From an uncultured Odoribacter sp. (GTDB lineage Bacteria > Bacteroidota > Bacteroidia > Bacteroidales > Marinifilaceae): a DNA stretch of 21,314 bases. Below are positions 7,387 to 15,788 of the stretch, in pieces (positions within the stretch are counted from its first letter, which is position 1; every line of letters starts with the position of its first letter). The stretch spans positions 1 to 21,314 of the forward strand of contig URJC01000007.1 in assembly GCA_900548135.1 (NCBI GenBank), in the 5' to 3' direction. Both the position numbers and the translations under genes were made by a program. Below the pieces are notes generated by a model. The model worked only from the letters and a program-made list of their open reading frames with translations, ran no database searches and was not told the DNA's origin.

Positions 7387-8421
7387 TGTCTTTCCTGCAA
7401 GTTGTCCGCAGGCTGCATCTATGTCTTTGCCTTTACTATGGCGGATGTTGACGATCATATTGCAGCTCTCCAGAAATTTTACAAATTCATCACGGTTTTT
7501 TTCGGGACTGTGACTGAAACCGGATCCTTCCACATTGTTATATTCTATCAGGTTGATTTTAACCGGAAACTGTTTGCAATAATTGGCCAATGCTTTGGCA
7601 TCGTCCAGCCGGTCGTTTATGTCTTTCAATAAGAGGTATTCAAAAGTAGGGCGGGTTCCTGTTTTCTCAACAAAATATTTTAAACTTTCCGCTATATTTT
7701 TTAAAGAATAAGCTTTATTGATAGGCATCAGCGAACTGCGGGTGACTTCTTTGGCAGAATGTAAAGAAATGGCCAGGTTGAACCGAACCCCGTCATCAGC
7801 TAACTGTTTAATCTTTTCAGGAATTCCGGCAGTAGAAACTGTGATCCGGTAAGGTGACATGGCCAGTCCGTCGTTCGCTGTAAGATGACCGATTGCTGCC
7901 ATCATATTTTCATAATTCAGTAAAGGTTCTCCCATCCCCATAAATACAATGTTGGAAAGTGGAACACCTTGTGTTTCTGCAGTTTTTTTGGCTGTGACGA
8001 CTTGTTCGAAAATCTCACCTGCAGTTAGATTCCGTTTGAAACCTAAAGTTCCGGTTGCACAAAATTTGCATCCTAATTTACATCCTACTTGTGAAGATAC
8101 ACAGACTGTGTATTTTTGATTGCCCGGAATGAGGACACTTTCAATGATTTCGCCATCATGAAGTTGCCATGCTGTTTTTACGGTACCATCTGCGGCGGTT
8201 TGTACCTCATGAGGAATCAGTTTGTCAAAATAATACGTTGTGTTTAATAATTCCCGTATACTTTTAGATAAATTGGTCATTTCATCAAAATCAGATACTC
8301 CATGTTGCCAGATCCATTGCCAGATTTGTTTAGCACGGAATACTTTTTCTCCGTGATTTGTCAGAAATAAACTGATGTCTTGCAGAGATGCCTCTCTGAT
8401 ATTTTTTTTCAATTTGTTCAT
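7372..8421 (-). CDS. rlmN: Dual-specificity 23S rRNA (A2503) / tRNA (A37) C2-methyltransferase RlmN
   Basis: This 349-residue radical-SAM enzyme methylates C2 of A2503 in 23S rRNA and A37 in certain tRNAs. The [4Fe-4S] cluster motif CxxxCxxC is C114, C118, C121 in GCKLGCKFCATG. The downstream GMGEPL motif (in FMGMGEPLLNY) binds S-adenosylmethionine. C338 in AACGQLAG matches the methyl-carrying cysteine near the C-terminus of E. coli RlmN. The length is typical. It is convergent with gdhA and shares its terminator. The nearest promoter-like box is more than 200 bases upstream. Confidence 0.97.
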   Translation of the reverse strand: MNKLKKNIREASLQDISLFLTNHGEKVFRAKQIWQWIWQHGVSDFDEMTNLSKSIRELLNTTYYFDKLIPHEVQTAADGTVKTAWQLHDGEIIESVLIPGNQKYTVCVSSQVGCKLGCKFCATGTLGFKRNLTAGEIFEQVVTAKKTAETQGVPLSNIVFMGMGEPLLNYENMMAAIGHLTANDGLAMSPYRITVSTAGIPEKIKQLADDGVRFNLAISLHSAKEVTRSSLMPINKAYSLKNIAESLKYFVEKTGTRPTFEYLLLKDINDRLDDAKALANYCKQFPVKINLIEYNNVEGSGFSHSPEKNRDEFVKFLESCNMIVNIRHSKGKDIDAACGQLAGKTKRNA

Positions 8422-8646
8422 TCAGATTTTATATGTTTACTTTAATTTTCTCACAAAATAAGATGATTTATGCTGAAGTGAACCAGTAAAATCAATAAAT
8501 ACTCTGAAAATGATTCTTAAATTTTTCATATTGATATCCCGGACCAACCTGTTTTGACCATTTAGACAATGGAATAAATTTCTCTTGTATATTGACTTAT
8601 AAAGAGAATACAAACTAAACTGTGCTGAGGCATAATTTAGCTTATG

Positions 8647-8654
8647 CAAAGATA
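8647..8654 (-). promoter_or_regulatory. -7 promoter element, probably for rlmN
   Basis: The minus strand reads TATCTTTG, matching TAnnTTTG. A start site near 8640-8643 would give rlmN a leader of about 220 bases, unusually long. No -33 box is evident. Confidence 0.4.
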
Positions 8655-8808
8655 GAATATATAATTTATTCTTTTTCTATTTTCATTTGCTCTTTTTGTT
8701 ACCTTTATTATTCATCCTTATTTTGACCTTTCTTGTCTCTCATTTTCTAACCAGACTGAAGTCCTTGTTAAAATAAAGTGAAAATCTGATATTGAGCAGA
8801 TTTAATTA

Positions 8809-8816
8809 TATATTTG
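8809..8816 (+). promoter_or_regulatory. -7 promoter element for the S46 peptidase
   Basis: TATATTTG matches TAnnTTTG. The start would be near 8821, about 110 bases before the ATG at 8934. No properly spaced -33 TTTG is seen. Confidence 0.4.
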
Positions 8817-8933
8817 CAAATATCTTCGCTGGAAAGTTATAATAAATTAAGAAAAAGGTTCTATTTTATTAAAATGTTTAAGTAGAAGAGGTGTGAGAAT
8901 CATTATTTAAATCTATAACACAGGATAATACAA

Positions 8934-11096
8934 ATGAAGAAACTATTAATTGTCGCGATTGCTCTGCTTTCGGTGTTTATTGCCAGGGCTGATGAGGGAA
9001 TGTGGTTGTTGTCTAAGTTGAAACAGCAAAACATCGGAAAGATGCAGCAAATGGGTTTTAAATTAACTGCAGAAGATATTTATGATGTAAATAAACCGGG
9101 TATTAAAGATGCTATTGTTGGCTTGGGAAATGCCGGGCGTCCTTTTCGTCATTTCTGTTCCGGAGAGATCATTTCTCCCAATGGTTTGATGTTAACCAAT
9201 CATCACTGTGGTTTCAGTGCAATACAATCTCATTCTTCAGTAGAACATGATTATTTACAGGATGGTTTCTGGGCTTATAAAATGGAAGATGAATTGACCA
9301 ACCCGGGGATTACTGCCTCTATTCTGGAGCGTATGGAAGATGTAACTGACCGGGTAAATGCTGTTTTGACGGATGATATGAGCGAGATGGACCGGAATAT
9401 TGTTATTGATAGTATTTCTGCTGTGATTGTGAAGGAAGCAACTCAAAATACTCATTTGAGCGGACAGGTACAGGCAATGTTTGAAGGAAACCAATTCTTT
9501 CTTTTCTTATATACCATTTATAAAGATGTTCGTTTGGTAGGTGCTCCTCCTCAGAGTATGGGTAAATTTGGCGGAGATACGGATAATTGGATGTGGCCCC
9601 GCCATACTGCTGACTTTTCTATGTTCCGTATTTATACGGCACCGGACGGAAGTCCTGCCGAATATGCAAAAGATAATGTACCTTTAAAACCAAAACATTA
9701 TTTGCCTGTTTCAGCCAAAGGAGTTAAAGATGGCGATTTTGCAATGATTTTGGGTTTCCCGGGTAGTACAGACCGTTACACGACTAGTTTTGGACTCGAA
9801 AATACAATGGAAGCAACCAATGATGTACGTTATAAAGTGCGTTCTGTGAAATTGGAAGTGATGCGTGAGGGTATGGAAAAAGATCAGAAAACACGTATTC
9901 AATATGCTTCTAAGTATGCAAGTTGTGCAAACTATTGGAAATATTCTTTCGAACAGAATAAGGCGCTGAAACATTTGAATACGAAAGGAAATAAAGAGGC
10001 TATCGAAAAACAATTCACTGCCTGGGTAAATGCAGATGCAAAGCGGAAAGCTGAATATGGAAATGTGCTTTCAATGATTCAGCAAGGCTACGCAGATATG
10101 AAGGAATATGCCATTGCTTCCACTTATGCCCAGGAAGCATTGGCAGGTCCTGAAGCGCATTTGTTTGCTTACCGTGCCGGACGGCTGATTCCTGATTTGT
10201 GTGATAAAGAGGTTACGGCAGAAGAAAAGGCTGAAATTAAAAAAGGATTGCAGGAAATGGCTAAAGCTTTTTATAAAGATTTTAACCCGGATGTAGACAC
10301 GAAGTTGTTTGCCCGTTTATTTCAGGTGTATAGTGACAATGTGGGGACCGATTTGCATCCTGAGGTGATTGATTTGGTGAACAAGAAATATAAAGGTGAT
10401 TATAACAAATTTGCTACAGAATTGCAAAATAAATCCTTTTTTATGAGTGAGGATCGGTTTAATGCATTTTTGGAAAAACCGGATTGTAAGAAACTGGAGA
10501 AAGATTTGGTGTATCTGGCTGGAAAATCATTCTATGAGATATACATTAAGTTATCGGCTTATAGTGGGGAGATGCAGGAAAAGATTGCTAAGGGAGACCG
10601 GCTTTTTGTACGCGGATTGATGGAGATGGAACCGGAAAAGGCATGGGCTCCTAACGCTAATTCAACGATTCGCTTAACTTACGGAAAAGTTGGAAGTTAC
10701 AAACCCCGGGATGCTGTTTTCTATGATTACTATACTACCCTTACCGGAGTGATGGAAAAAGAGGGTCCTAAAGGCGGAGAGTTTGAAGTGCCGGACCGGT
10801 TGAAAGAATTATATGCCGGGAAAAATTTTGCTCCGTATGGGAATCAGAATTTGAGTGTGAATTTCATTACTGATAACGATATTACCGGTGGTAATAGTGG
10901 TTCCGGCGTAATTAATGCGGATGGGCATTTGATTGGTACGGCTTTTGATGGTAATTCGGAAGCGATGTCTGGAGATATTGATTTTGAAGAAAATCTGCAA
11001 CGGTGTATTAACTTGGATACACGCTATATGTTGTGGATTGTGGATAAATATGCAGGGGCTAAAAATTTGATTAATGAAATGACTATTATAAAATAA
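8934..11096 (+). CDS. S46-family dipeptidyl-peptidase, DPP7-like (secreted/periplasmic)
   Basis: This 720-residue protein starts with a signal peptide (MKKLLIVAIALLSVFIARA, likely cut after A19). It is a chymotrypsin-fold serine exopeptidase of family S46 that removes dipeptides from peptide N-termini. TNHHCGF (88-94) holds the catalytic histidine, HTADFSMFRIY (224-234) holds Asp227, and GGNSGSG holds Ser655. Position 673 is Gly (FDGN). In Porphyromonas gingivalis, Gly673 marks DPP7, which prefers hydrophobic P1 residues, whereas Arg673 marks the Asp/Glu-specific DPP11. The numbering coincides with the P. gingivalis enzymes, and the length is typical. It has its own -7 box upstream. The branched-chain aminotransferase follows 35 bases later, so the two may be cotranscribed for growth on peptides. 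Confidence 0.95.
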   Translation: MKKLLIVAIALLSVFIARADEGMWLLSKLKQQNIGKMQQMGFKLTAEDIYDVNKPGIKDAIVGLGNAGRPFRHFCSGEIISPNGLMLTNHHCGFSAIQSHSSVEHDYLQDGFWAYKMEDELTNPGITASILERMEDVTDRVNAVLTDDMSEMDRNIVIDSISAVIVKEATQNTHLSGQVQAMFEGNQFFLFLYTIYKDVRLVGAPPQSMGKFGGDTDNWMWPRHTADFSMFRIYTAPDGSPAEYAKDNVPLKPKHYLPVSAKGVKDGDFAMILGFPGSTDRYTTSFGLENTMEATNDVRYKVRSVKLEVMREGMEKDQKTRIQYASKYASCANYWKYSFEQNKALKHLNTKGNKEAIEKQFTAWVNADAKRKAEYGNVLSMIQQGYADMKEYAIASTYAQEALAGPEAHLFAYRAGRLIPDLCDKEVTAEEKAEIKKGLQEMAKAFYKDFNPDVDTKLFARLFQVYSDNVGTDLHPEVIDLVNKKYKGDYNKFATELQNKSFFMSEDRFNAFLEKPDCKKLEKDLVYLAGKSFYEIYIKLSAYSGEMQEKIAKGDRLFVRGLMEMEPEKAWAPNANSTIRLTYGKVGSYKPRDAVFYDYYTTLTGVMEKEGPKGGEFEVPDRLKELYAGKNFAPYGNQNLSVNFITDNDITGGNSGSGVINADGHLIGTAFDGNSEAMSGDIDFEENLQRCINLDTRYMLWIVDKYAGAKNLINEMTIIK

Positions 11097-11131
11097 TGTG
11101 TTGATACAGATACATTAAAAAGCTGACTACT

Positions 11132-12154
11132 ATGAAAAATTTAGATTGGGGTAAATTGTCCTTTGGATATTCCAAAACAGATTACAACGTTCGTTGTTAT
11201 TATAAAGATGGCAAATGGGGTGCTCTTGAAGTGAGTGATTCTGAAATATTGAGTATTCATATGGCTTCAACCTGTTTGCATTATGGACAGGAAGCATTTG
11301 AAGGTATGAAAGCTTTTCGTGGACAAGATGGTAAAATCCGTCTTTTCCGTTGTGAAGAAAATGCAAAACGAATGCTTAGTTCGGCAGAATATGTAATGAT
11401 GCAGGCTCCCTCTGTTGAACTGTTCGAAGAAGCTGTCGTGAAAGCTGTTGAATTGAATAAAGAGTATGTTCCTCCTTATGAATCAGGTGCCAGTTTGTAT
11501 ATCCGGCCCTTGTTGATAGGGGTGGGCCCACAGATGGGAGTTGCACCGGCTAAAGAATATATGTTTGTTGTTTTTGTTGCGCCGGTTGGGCCTTATTTTA
11601 AGTCTGGCTTTAAGCCGACAAAAGTGATGTTGGAACGTCACTATGACCGTGCTGCTCCCAATGGTACGGGCCATATTAAAGTGGGAGGTAATTATGCCGC
11701 TGGTATGCGCTCCGGGGAAGTTGCTCATCAAAAAGGATATTCTACGGCTATTTTTCTTGATTCTAAAGAAAAGAAGTATATTGATGAGTGCGGACCGGCT
11801 AATTTCTTCGGCATTAAAAACGGTTCATATATCACTCCTTTCTCTCATACGATTCTGCCTTCTATTACGAATGCCAGTTTGATGGTATTGGCAGAGGATA
11901 TGGGGTTGAAAGTTGAACGTCGCCATATCCCGGTGGAGGAACTGGAAACTTTTGAAGAAGCCGGAGCCTGTGGTACAGCTGCTGTTATTAGTCCGATAGG
12001 TCAGATTGATGACTTGGAAAATAATAAGAGTATAACCTTTGGGGATCCGGAAGTTCCCGGTGAGTGGTGTACGAAATTATACAACCGTTTGAGAGCAATC
12101 CAATATGGAGATGAGCCAGACAAATTCGGTTGGGTGAAAGTCCTGGATTTTTGA
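11132..12154 (+). CDS. ilvE: Branched-chain amino acid aminotransferase
   Basis: This 340-residue fold-type IV PLP enzyme transfers the amino group between Leu/Ile/Val and 2-oxoglutarate. Family signatures include LHYGQEAFEGMKAFR (49-63), SLYIRPLLIG (121-130), and GTGHIKVGGNYAAGM (178-192), in which K183 is the likely PLP Schiff-base lysine. DECGPANFFGI (218-228) holds a conserved glutamate, and EEAGACGTAAVISPIG lies near the C-terminus. It is the larger BCAT type, full length and cytoplasmic. It lies 35 bases after a dipeptidyl-peptidase gene and has a strong terminator directly after it. It could serve biosynthesis or degradation of branched-chain amino acids; the neighbours favour a catabolic contribution. 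Confidence 0.95.
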   Translation: MKNLDWGKLSFGYSKTDYNVRCYYKDGKWGALEVSDSEILSIHMASTCLHYGQEAFEGMKAFRGQDGKIRLFRCEENAKRMLSSAEYVMMQAPSVELFEEAVVKAVELNKEYVPPYESGASLYIRPLLIGVGPQMGVAPAKEYMFVVFVAPVGPYFKSGFKPTKVMLERHYDRAAPNGTGHIKVGGNYAAGMRSGEVAHQKGYSTAIFLDSKEKKYIDECGPANFFGIKNGSYITPFSHTILPSITNASLMVLAEDMGLKVERRHIPVEELETFEEAGACGTAAVISPIGQIDDLENNKSITFGDPEVPGEWCTKLYNRLRAIQYGDEPDKFGWVKVLDF

Positions 12155-12179
12155 TTTTGAGATAGTTTGAATTAACTCG

Positions 12180-12209
12180 ATAGTGCCTGTTTTGCAGGCA
12201 CTATTTTTT
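12180..12209 (+). terminator. Rho-independent terminator of ilvE
   Basis: ATAGTGCCTG (12180-12189) pairs exactly with CAGGCACTAT (12195-12204) around a TTTTG loop, followed by TTTTT. The right arm covers the stop codon of the convergent lipoprotein gene. In the reverse direction the U run is poor, so it mainly serves ilvE. Confidence 0.88.
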
Positions 12210-13118
12210 GTCCTTTAGATTTCCGGCCTGTTCATTTGTTACCTTTAGATGCCATTTCAATAATATGGGATTATCTGTATCTTTCATCTTTTGTATTACC
12301 TGACGACTTTCAGCATCCAGAATGGCCAGATTTTCAAATTTTTCTTTTTCCCACCAAGGTAAAAGCATCAGAATGCAATCTTCTTCTAAACGTACAGACT
12401 GTGTGAAAGAAATACCGTCAGAAAATTGATTGAAATAATAACATTTTCCAGTCGGTTTATGACAAATTAAATGATATAAAGTTGGTTGTGTTGCCTGTAA
12501 ACTATCATGGAAAATTCGTTCCAGTCGGGTATAGATATAATTTTGCGATTGACGTGCATCCGATAATTTGAAGTCACAATTGGCTTTTAACCAGGCCTGT
12601 TGTATTTGGGCAACAATTTGAGGTGACAGAGGGGGAAAACGTAAAATTGTTTCTTTGTCATCATTGTATGGTCCGAAATCCCACCGATAGGCCGTGTGCT
12701 TTTTCCCTTCCTTATCCCTGGTATAAACTTCGTTTCTGAACATCAGATAATAAAACCATTTTTTCTGGTAATAGTAAGCCTCAGGATTCAGAATGCTTTT
12801 CAATTGGTCTTTATTTTTAAGTTTATTATTCAGGGCATATTTGAATTTACCGTTTTGATCAAAACAAAGGAAAAGCTGTTGATTCCGGTCCAATATGTAA
12901 TAACGTTCTCCTTTTACTCCTAGTTCTCCCAGTATAAAATGACTTTTAGCTGTTGTTTCTAAAGGAATGGCTGACACCCGTGTGAAAAGGTCAGAAGGCA
13001 ATATCTGGTCAGCTTGGTCTAAATTTACTTTATAAACCGGATAGCCTGTCTTTTTTGTCCCTTCTTTACAAGAACTGAAAACGGCTACGAATAGGAGTAT
13101 AAAAAAGATCTTCATCAT
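12201..13118 (-). CDS. Six-bladed beta-propeller lipoprotein (hypothetical)
   Basis: The protein begins MMKIFFILLFVAVFSSC, a short signal peptide with a lipobox whose cysteine (residue 17) would be lipidated, so it should be anchored in the envelope. The next part resembles Bacteroidetes six-bladed beta-propeller lipoproteins: an LFTRVSAIPLETT block, then YYILDRNQQLFLCFDQNGKFKYAL, the typical 'remembered value plus FDxxGKF' blade. The length (305 residues) is slightly short for that group. I start at ATG 13118; the frame extends upstream only to a TTG at 13145 that would spoil the signal peptide. It stands alone, with no SusC/SusD partner in view. The function is unknown. Confidence 0.75.
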   Translation of the reverse strand: MMKIFFILLFVAVFSSCKEGTKKTGYPVYKVNLDQADQILPSDLFTRVSAIPLETTAKSHFILGELGVKGERYYILDRNQQLFLCFDQNGKFKYALNNKLKNKDQLKSILNPEAYYYQKKWFYYLMFRNEVYTRDKEGKKHTAYRWDFGPYNDDKETILRFPPLSPQIVAQIQQAWLKANCDFKLSDARQSQNYIYTRLERIFHDSLQATQPTLYHLICHKPTGKCYYFNQFSDGISFTQSVRLEEDCILMLLPWWEKEKFENLAILDAESRQVIQKMKDTDNPILLKWHLKVTNEQAGNLKDKK

Positions 13119-13307
13119 TTGGGGGGTTAAAATCAGCTTGTTCAATTTTATGAATATTTATCAAAAAATCAAAATTTATTTGCTTATAAATTCATACTTA
13201 GTGATACAATTGTTGTTTCTTTTTTGGCCTTTCAGATTTTTAGTTTCTTGCTTACTGTGCTTATGCATTAAATTTTGAGTTAAATTCTAAGATTTATGAG
13301 TCATTTA

Positions 13308-13338
13308 TTTGGTTGGTTACGAAAAATTCGTAGATTTG
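13308..13338 (+). promoter_or_regulatory. Promoter of the blaI/blaR1-like operon (-33 and -7)
   Basis: TTTG at 13308-13311 is followed by exactly 19 bases and then TAGATTTG at 13331-13338, matching the Bacteroidetes pattern TTTG-N19-TAnnTTTG. It is the best promoter in the window. Transcription would start near 13343-13346, about 20 bases before the ATG at 13364. Confidence 0.75.
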
Positions 13339-13351
13339 CGAAAGAATCGTA
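13318..13351. promoter_or_regulatory. Two tandem palindromic operators, probably for the BlaI-like repressor
   Basis: TACGAAAAATTCGTA (13318-13332) is a perfect 6-3-6 palindrome lying between the -33 and -7 boxes. TGCGAAAGAATCGTA (13337-13351) is a second copy with one change in each half-site, lying over the start of transcription. The copies begin 19 bases apart, nearly two helical turns, so two repressor dimers could bind the same face. This is the usual layout for autorepressed BlaI/MecI genes. Confidence 0.72.
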
Positions 13352-13363
13352 ATGAAATAGGAT

Positions 13364-13720
13364 ATGGAAAAATTGACTTTTCAGGAAGAAGAAATCATGC
13401 TGATCATTTGGCAGCAGAAAGAAGGGGTTATCAAAGATTTTTTGAATCTGATGGAGGAACCTCGTCCACCTTATACCACTGTGGCTTCTATTGTAAAGAA
13501 TCTGGAAAAGAAAGGGTATGTTGTTTCCAGACGGTTTGGCAATACATATGTATATACTCCGGCAATAGATGAAAGTGATTACAAAAATCGTTTTTTGTCT
13601 GGGATTGTACAGAATTATTTTGAAAATTCTTATAAGGAAATGGTTGCATTTTTTGCAAAGAAACAGAAAATATCGGCTAAAGAGTTACACGAAATTATTC
13701 AATTAATAGAAAAAGGATGA
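13364..13720 (+). CDS. BlaI/MecI/CopY-family transcriptional repressor
   Basis: This 118-residue winged-helix protein has the family start MEKLTFQEEEIMLIIWQ. It continues with the recognition region PPYTTVASIVKNLEKKGYVVSRR (about 35-57) and the wing FGNTYVYTPAI, followed by a C-terminal helical dimerisation region (about 72-118). Members bind as dimers to palindromic operators and are inactivated by proteolysis triggered by a BlaR1-type sensor, which is the next gene. The promoter and two operators directly upstream suggest autorepression. In Bacteroidetes such pairs often have no link to beta-lactamase, and none is present in this window. Confidence 0.93.
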   Translation: MEKLTFQEEEIMLIIWQQKEGVIKDFLNLMEEPRPPYTTVASIVKNLEKKGYVVSRRFGNTYVYTPAIDESDYKNRFLSGIVQNYFENSYKEMVAFFAKKQKISAKELHEIIQLIEKG

Positions 13721-13823
13721 CTTGTCCGGAAGGTTATCAGGTTGATTCGTTTTGCACACTTACTTCGAGTCTGACGGGAAAACTATAGTTAACCTTTTGA
13801 CCTGTGATCTAAAATTCAGGTTC

Positions 13824-15788
13824 ATGATGGAAGATTTTTATATTTATATCATTCAGGTAAATGTAGCCCTATTGGTTTTTTATTTCCTGTTTAAGCTGTT
13901 GTTTTCCCGGGATACTTTTCTGGAGATTCGCCGGTTGTTTTTACTAACCATCGTTGCGTTGGCTTTTTCTTATCCTGTCATTACTTTTTCTTCAGGTTGG
14001 AAAATACAGCAACCTTTGCAGGTGGCCATGGTAAATTATGTTGAAATTTTAACGGAAGTTGCTACTGTGGTGGCTCCGACGGAAACGGATCCAGTTTATA
14101 CCTGGCAAGATTTTATTTGGGTGTTGTGGGGAATCGGAAGTATGTTTTTGCTATTTCGGGTGCTGGTTCAGTTGTGTATTGTTTGTAGGATGGCACGTCA
14201 AGGTAAGTGGGACTGTTGGGATGGGCAACGTGTTATTGTATTATCCGGAAATATGCCTCCCTTTTCGTTTTTAGGGTGGATATTTATTAATCCGGTTTAC
14301 CATGAAGACAAAGAATTGGCAGAAATTATGGCTCATGAAAAGACTCATGTACATCAATGGCATTCTTTGGATATGCTTGTTGGGGAATTACTTTGCATTG
14401 TTTTTTGGTTTAATCCGGTAGTTTGGTTTTTACGGAAAGAAATACGCCAGAATTTGGAGTTTTTGGCAGATAGGCATGTCGTTTCTTCCGGGTACAATCG
14501 GAAAAATTACCAATATCATTTACTTCGTTTATCCAATCAATCGACTGCAGTACCAATTGTAAATAATTTTAATGTATCATCTTTAAAAAAACGGATTATC
14601 ATGATGAATAAAAAGAAAACTTCAAGGATAGGCTTGATGAAATATGCATTATTGATTCCTGTCACAGGAATTCTGGTGCTTTCTGCCAATGCAAAGACTG
14701 TGGTGGAAATTGCCGGAAATGAGATGAAGGGATGGAGGAGGATGGAAACCCCGGATTTACAAATAAAACAGGATGCCCCAATCGTATTAAAAGGTAAGGT
14801 AACCGATGAAAATTCTTTGCCTTTAGCCGGAGCTACGGTGTTAATTCAAAAAACTTCAAGCGGAAATATGACAGATGAAAATGGTGAATTTACTATTTCG
14901 GCGGATAAAGCGGGGACGCTGTGCTTCTCTTATGTTGGTAAAAAAACAGAATACTTGCCTTTTCAGAAATCTATGGAAGACATACAGGTTGTTTTGAAAA
15001 AAAATGTCATGCAATTAGATGGGGTTGTTGTTGCTGGGATGGTTTCTGATGGTACTAAACCGGCGGAACCGGTGGACTTTCAGGTGGTCGAAGAAATGCC
15101 TCGTTTTTTGGGAGGGAATATGGCGATATATTTGGCTAAAGAAATAAAGTATCCTGTGAAAGCCATGGAGAAGGGAATTGAAGGACAAGTGTTTGTCTCA
15201 TTTGTAGTAAGCAAGACCGGTGAGGTTACCCAAGTAAAGGTGGTCAAGAGTGTGAGTGAAGAACTGGATAAAGAAGCGATACGGGTTGTTAGCCAAATGC
15301 CTGCCTGGAGGCCCGGTAAGCAGCGGGGAAAGACGGTAGATGTTGAGTATACCCTACCGATAGAGTTTATGATTTGTAAACCCGAAAAAAAGAATGCTCC
15401 TGTTACACAAGGATTTGTCGATTCTGTCGCAGAAAAAAGAAATGAAGTTACTCTTTATGAAGGTCGTCATGGCAAAGATGTTCCGCAGCAATTTACAAAA
15501 GAAGAATTTCAAAATTTGCTCGAAGGAAAGAATAAAGAAAATGCGCTGATCATTTTGAATGGTAAAAGAGTGACAGCTGATGATGCGATGAAATCTATAG
15601 ACATAGATAGGTTAAAATCAGTGAGTTTATTAAAGGAGGAGGCAGCCAAGCTTCTTTATGGCGAAGCAGCTAAGGATGGGGCGGTTATTATTGATACAAA
15701 AGATGCAGCCGGACAAAATAGTCCGAAGTATAAAAAAGATGGGGGGCACACTGACTACGGCGATGCTTCAAGAATTATTGGCAGGTAA
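13824..15788 (+). CDS. BlaR1-like M56 metallopeptidase sensor with regulatory, TonB and plug-like domains; C-terminal end frameshifted
   Basis: From ATG 13824 the product has 654 residues. Three N-terminal membrane segments lead to the M56 zinc-peptidase motif HEKTH (171-175) and downstream NLEFLAD with the third ligand E212. A fourth membrane segment follows (about 271-291). Then come a carboxypeptidase-regulatory-like beta domain (about 322-392, GKVTDENSLPLAGATV), a TonB C-terminal domain (about 427-518, YPVKAMEKGIEGQVFVSFVV) and a TonB-receptor-plug-like repeat (about 575-626, ALIILNGKRV to DGAVIIDTK). At six G (15741-15746) the frame turns into a short unrelated tail, HTDYGDASRIIGR. A second plug-like repeat continues in the +1 frame to 15975. 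Removing one G gives a 716-residue protein. The start was chosen because homologues begin here; the upstream extension would need a TTG codon. It probably senses a cell-envelope signal and inactivates the BlaI-like repressor. Confidence 0.88.
   Translation: MMEDFYIYIIQVNVALLVFYFLFKLLFSRDTFLEIRRLFLLTIVALAFSYPVITFSSGWKIQQPLQVAMVNYVEILTEVATVVAPTETDPVYTWQDFIWVLWGIGSMFLLFRVLVQLCIVCRMARQGKWDCWDGQRVIVLSGNMPPFSFLGWIFINPVYHEDKELAEIMAHEKTHVHQWHSLDMLVGELLCIVFWFNPVVWFLRKEIRQNLEFLADRHVVSSGYNRKNYQYHLLRLSNQSTAVPIVNNFNVSSLKKRIIMMNKKKTSRIGLMKYALLIPVTGILVLSANAKTVVEIAGNEMKGWRRMETPDLQIKQDAPIVLKGKVTDENSLPLAGATVLIQKTSSGNMTDENGEFTISADKAGTLCFSYVGKKTEYLPFQKSMEDIQVVLKKNVMQLDGVVVAGMVSDGTKPAEPVDFQVVEEMPRFLGGNMAIYLAKEIKYPVKAMEKGIEGQVFVSFVVSKTGEVTQVKVVKSVSEELDKEAIRVVSQMPAWRPGKQRGKTVDVEYTLPIEFMICKPEKKNAPVTQGFVDSVAEKRNEVTLYEGRHGKDVPQQFTKEEFQNLLEGKNKENALIILNGKRVTADDAMKSIDIDRLKSVSLLKEEAAKLLYGEAAKDGAVIIDTKDAAGQNSPKYKKDGGHTDYGDASRIIGR
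15741..15746 (+). repeat. Run of six G at the apparent frameshift
   Basis: GGGGGG at 15741-15746 is where the sensor frame leaves its homologous C-terminus. A change of one G switches between the 654-residue and 716-residue products. It may be a slippage-prone tract, a fixed mutation or a sequencing/assembly error. Confidence 0.75.

Larger units (their letters stand above)
8422..8933. other. Divergent intergenic region between rlmN and the S46 peptidase
   Basis: This 512-base AT-rich spacer has no credible protein gene. It carries -7-type boxes in both directions: 8647-8654 toward rlmN and 8809-8816 toward the peptidase. A weak minus-strand frame of 70 codons (8437-8649) starts at TTG inside the rlmN -7 box and has no recognisable domain. 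A 30-codon ATG frame within it (8437-8529) cannot be excluded as a leader peptide but has no support. Confidence 0.55.

Noticed and set aside
8437..8649. 70-codon minus-strand frame upstream of rlmN
   Set aside because: The start is TTG inside a -7 box, there is no domain, and the sequence is AT-rich spacer.
13121..13126. Second run of six G near the lipoprotein start as a possible phase switch
   Set aside because: It lies just upstream of the chosen ATG, so slippage would not alter the protein; an effect on translation cannot be judged.
13309..13572. 87-codon plus-strand frame overlapping the blaI-like gene
   Set aside because: It overlaps the promoter and operators and is a shadow of the BlaI-like coding frame.
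13752..13823. 24-residue extension of the BlaR1-like sensor
   Set aside because: It starts at TTG and precedes the conserved first membrane helix; family members begin near MEDFYIYIIQ.
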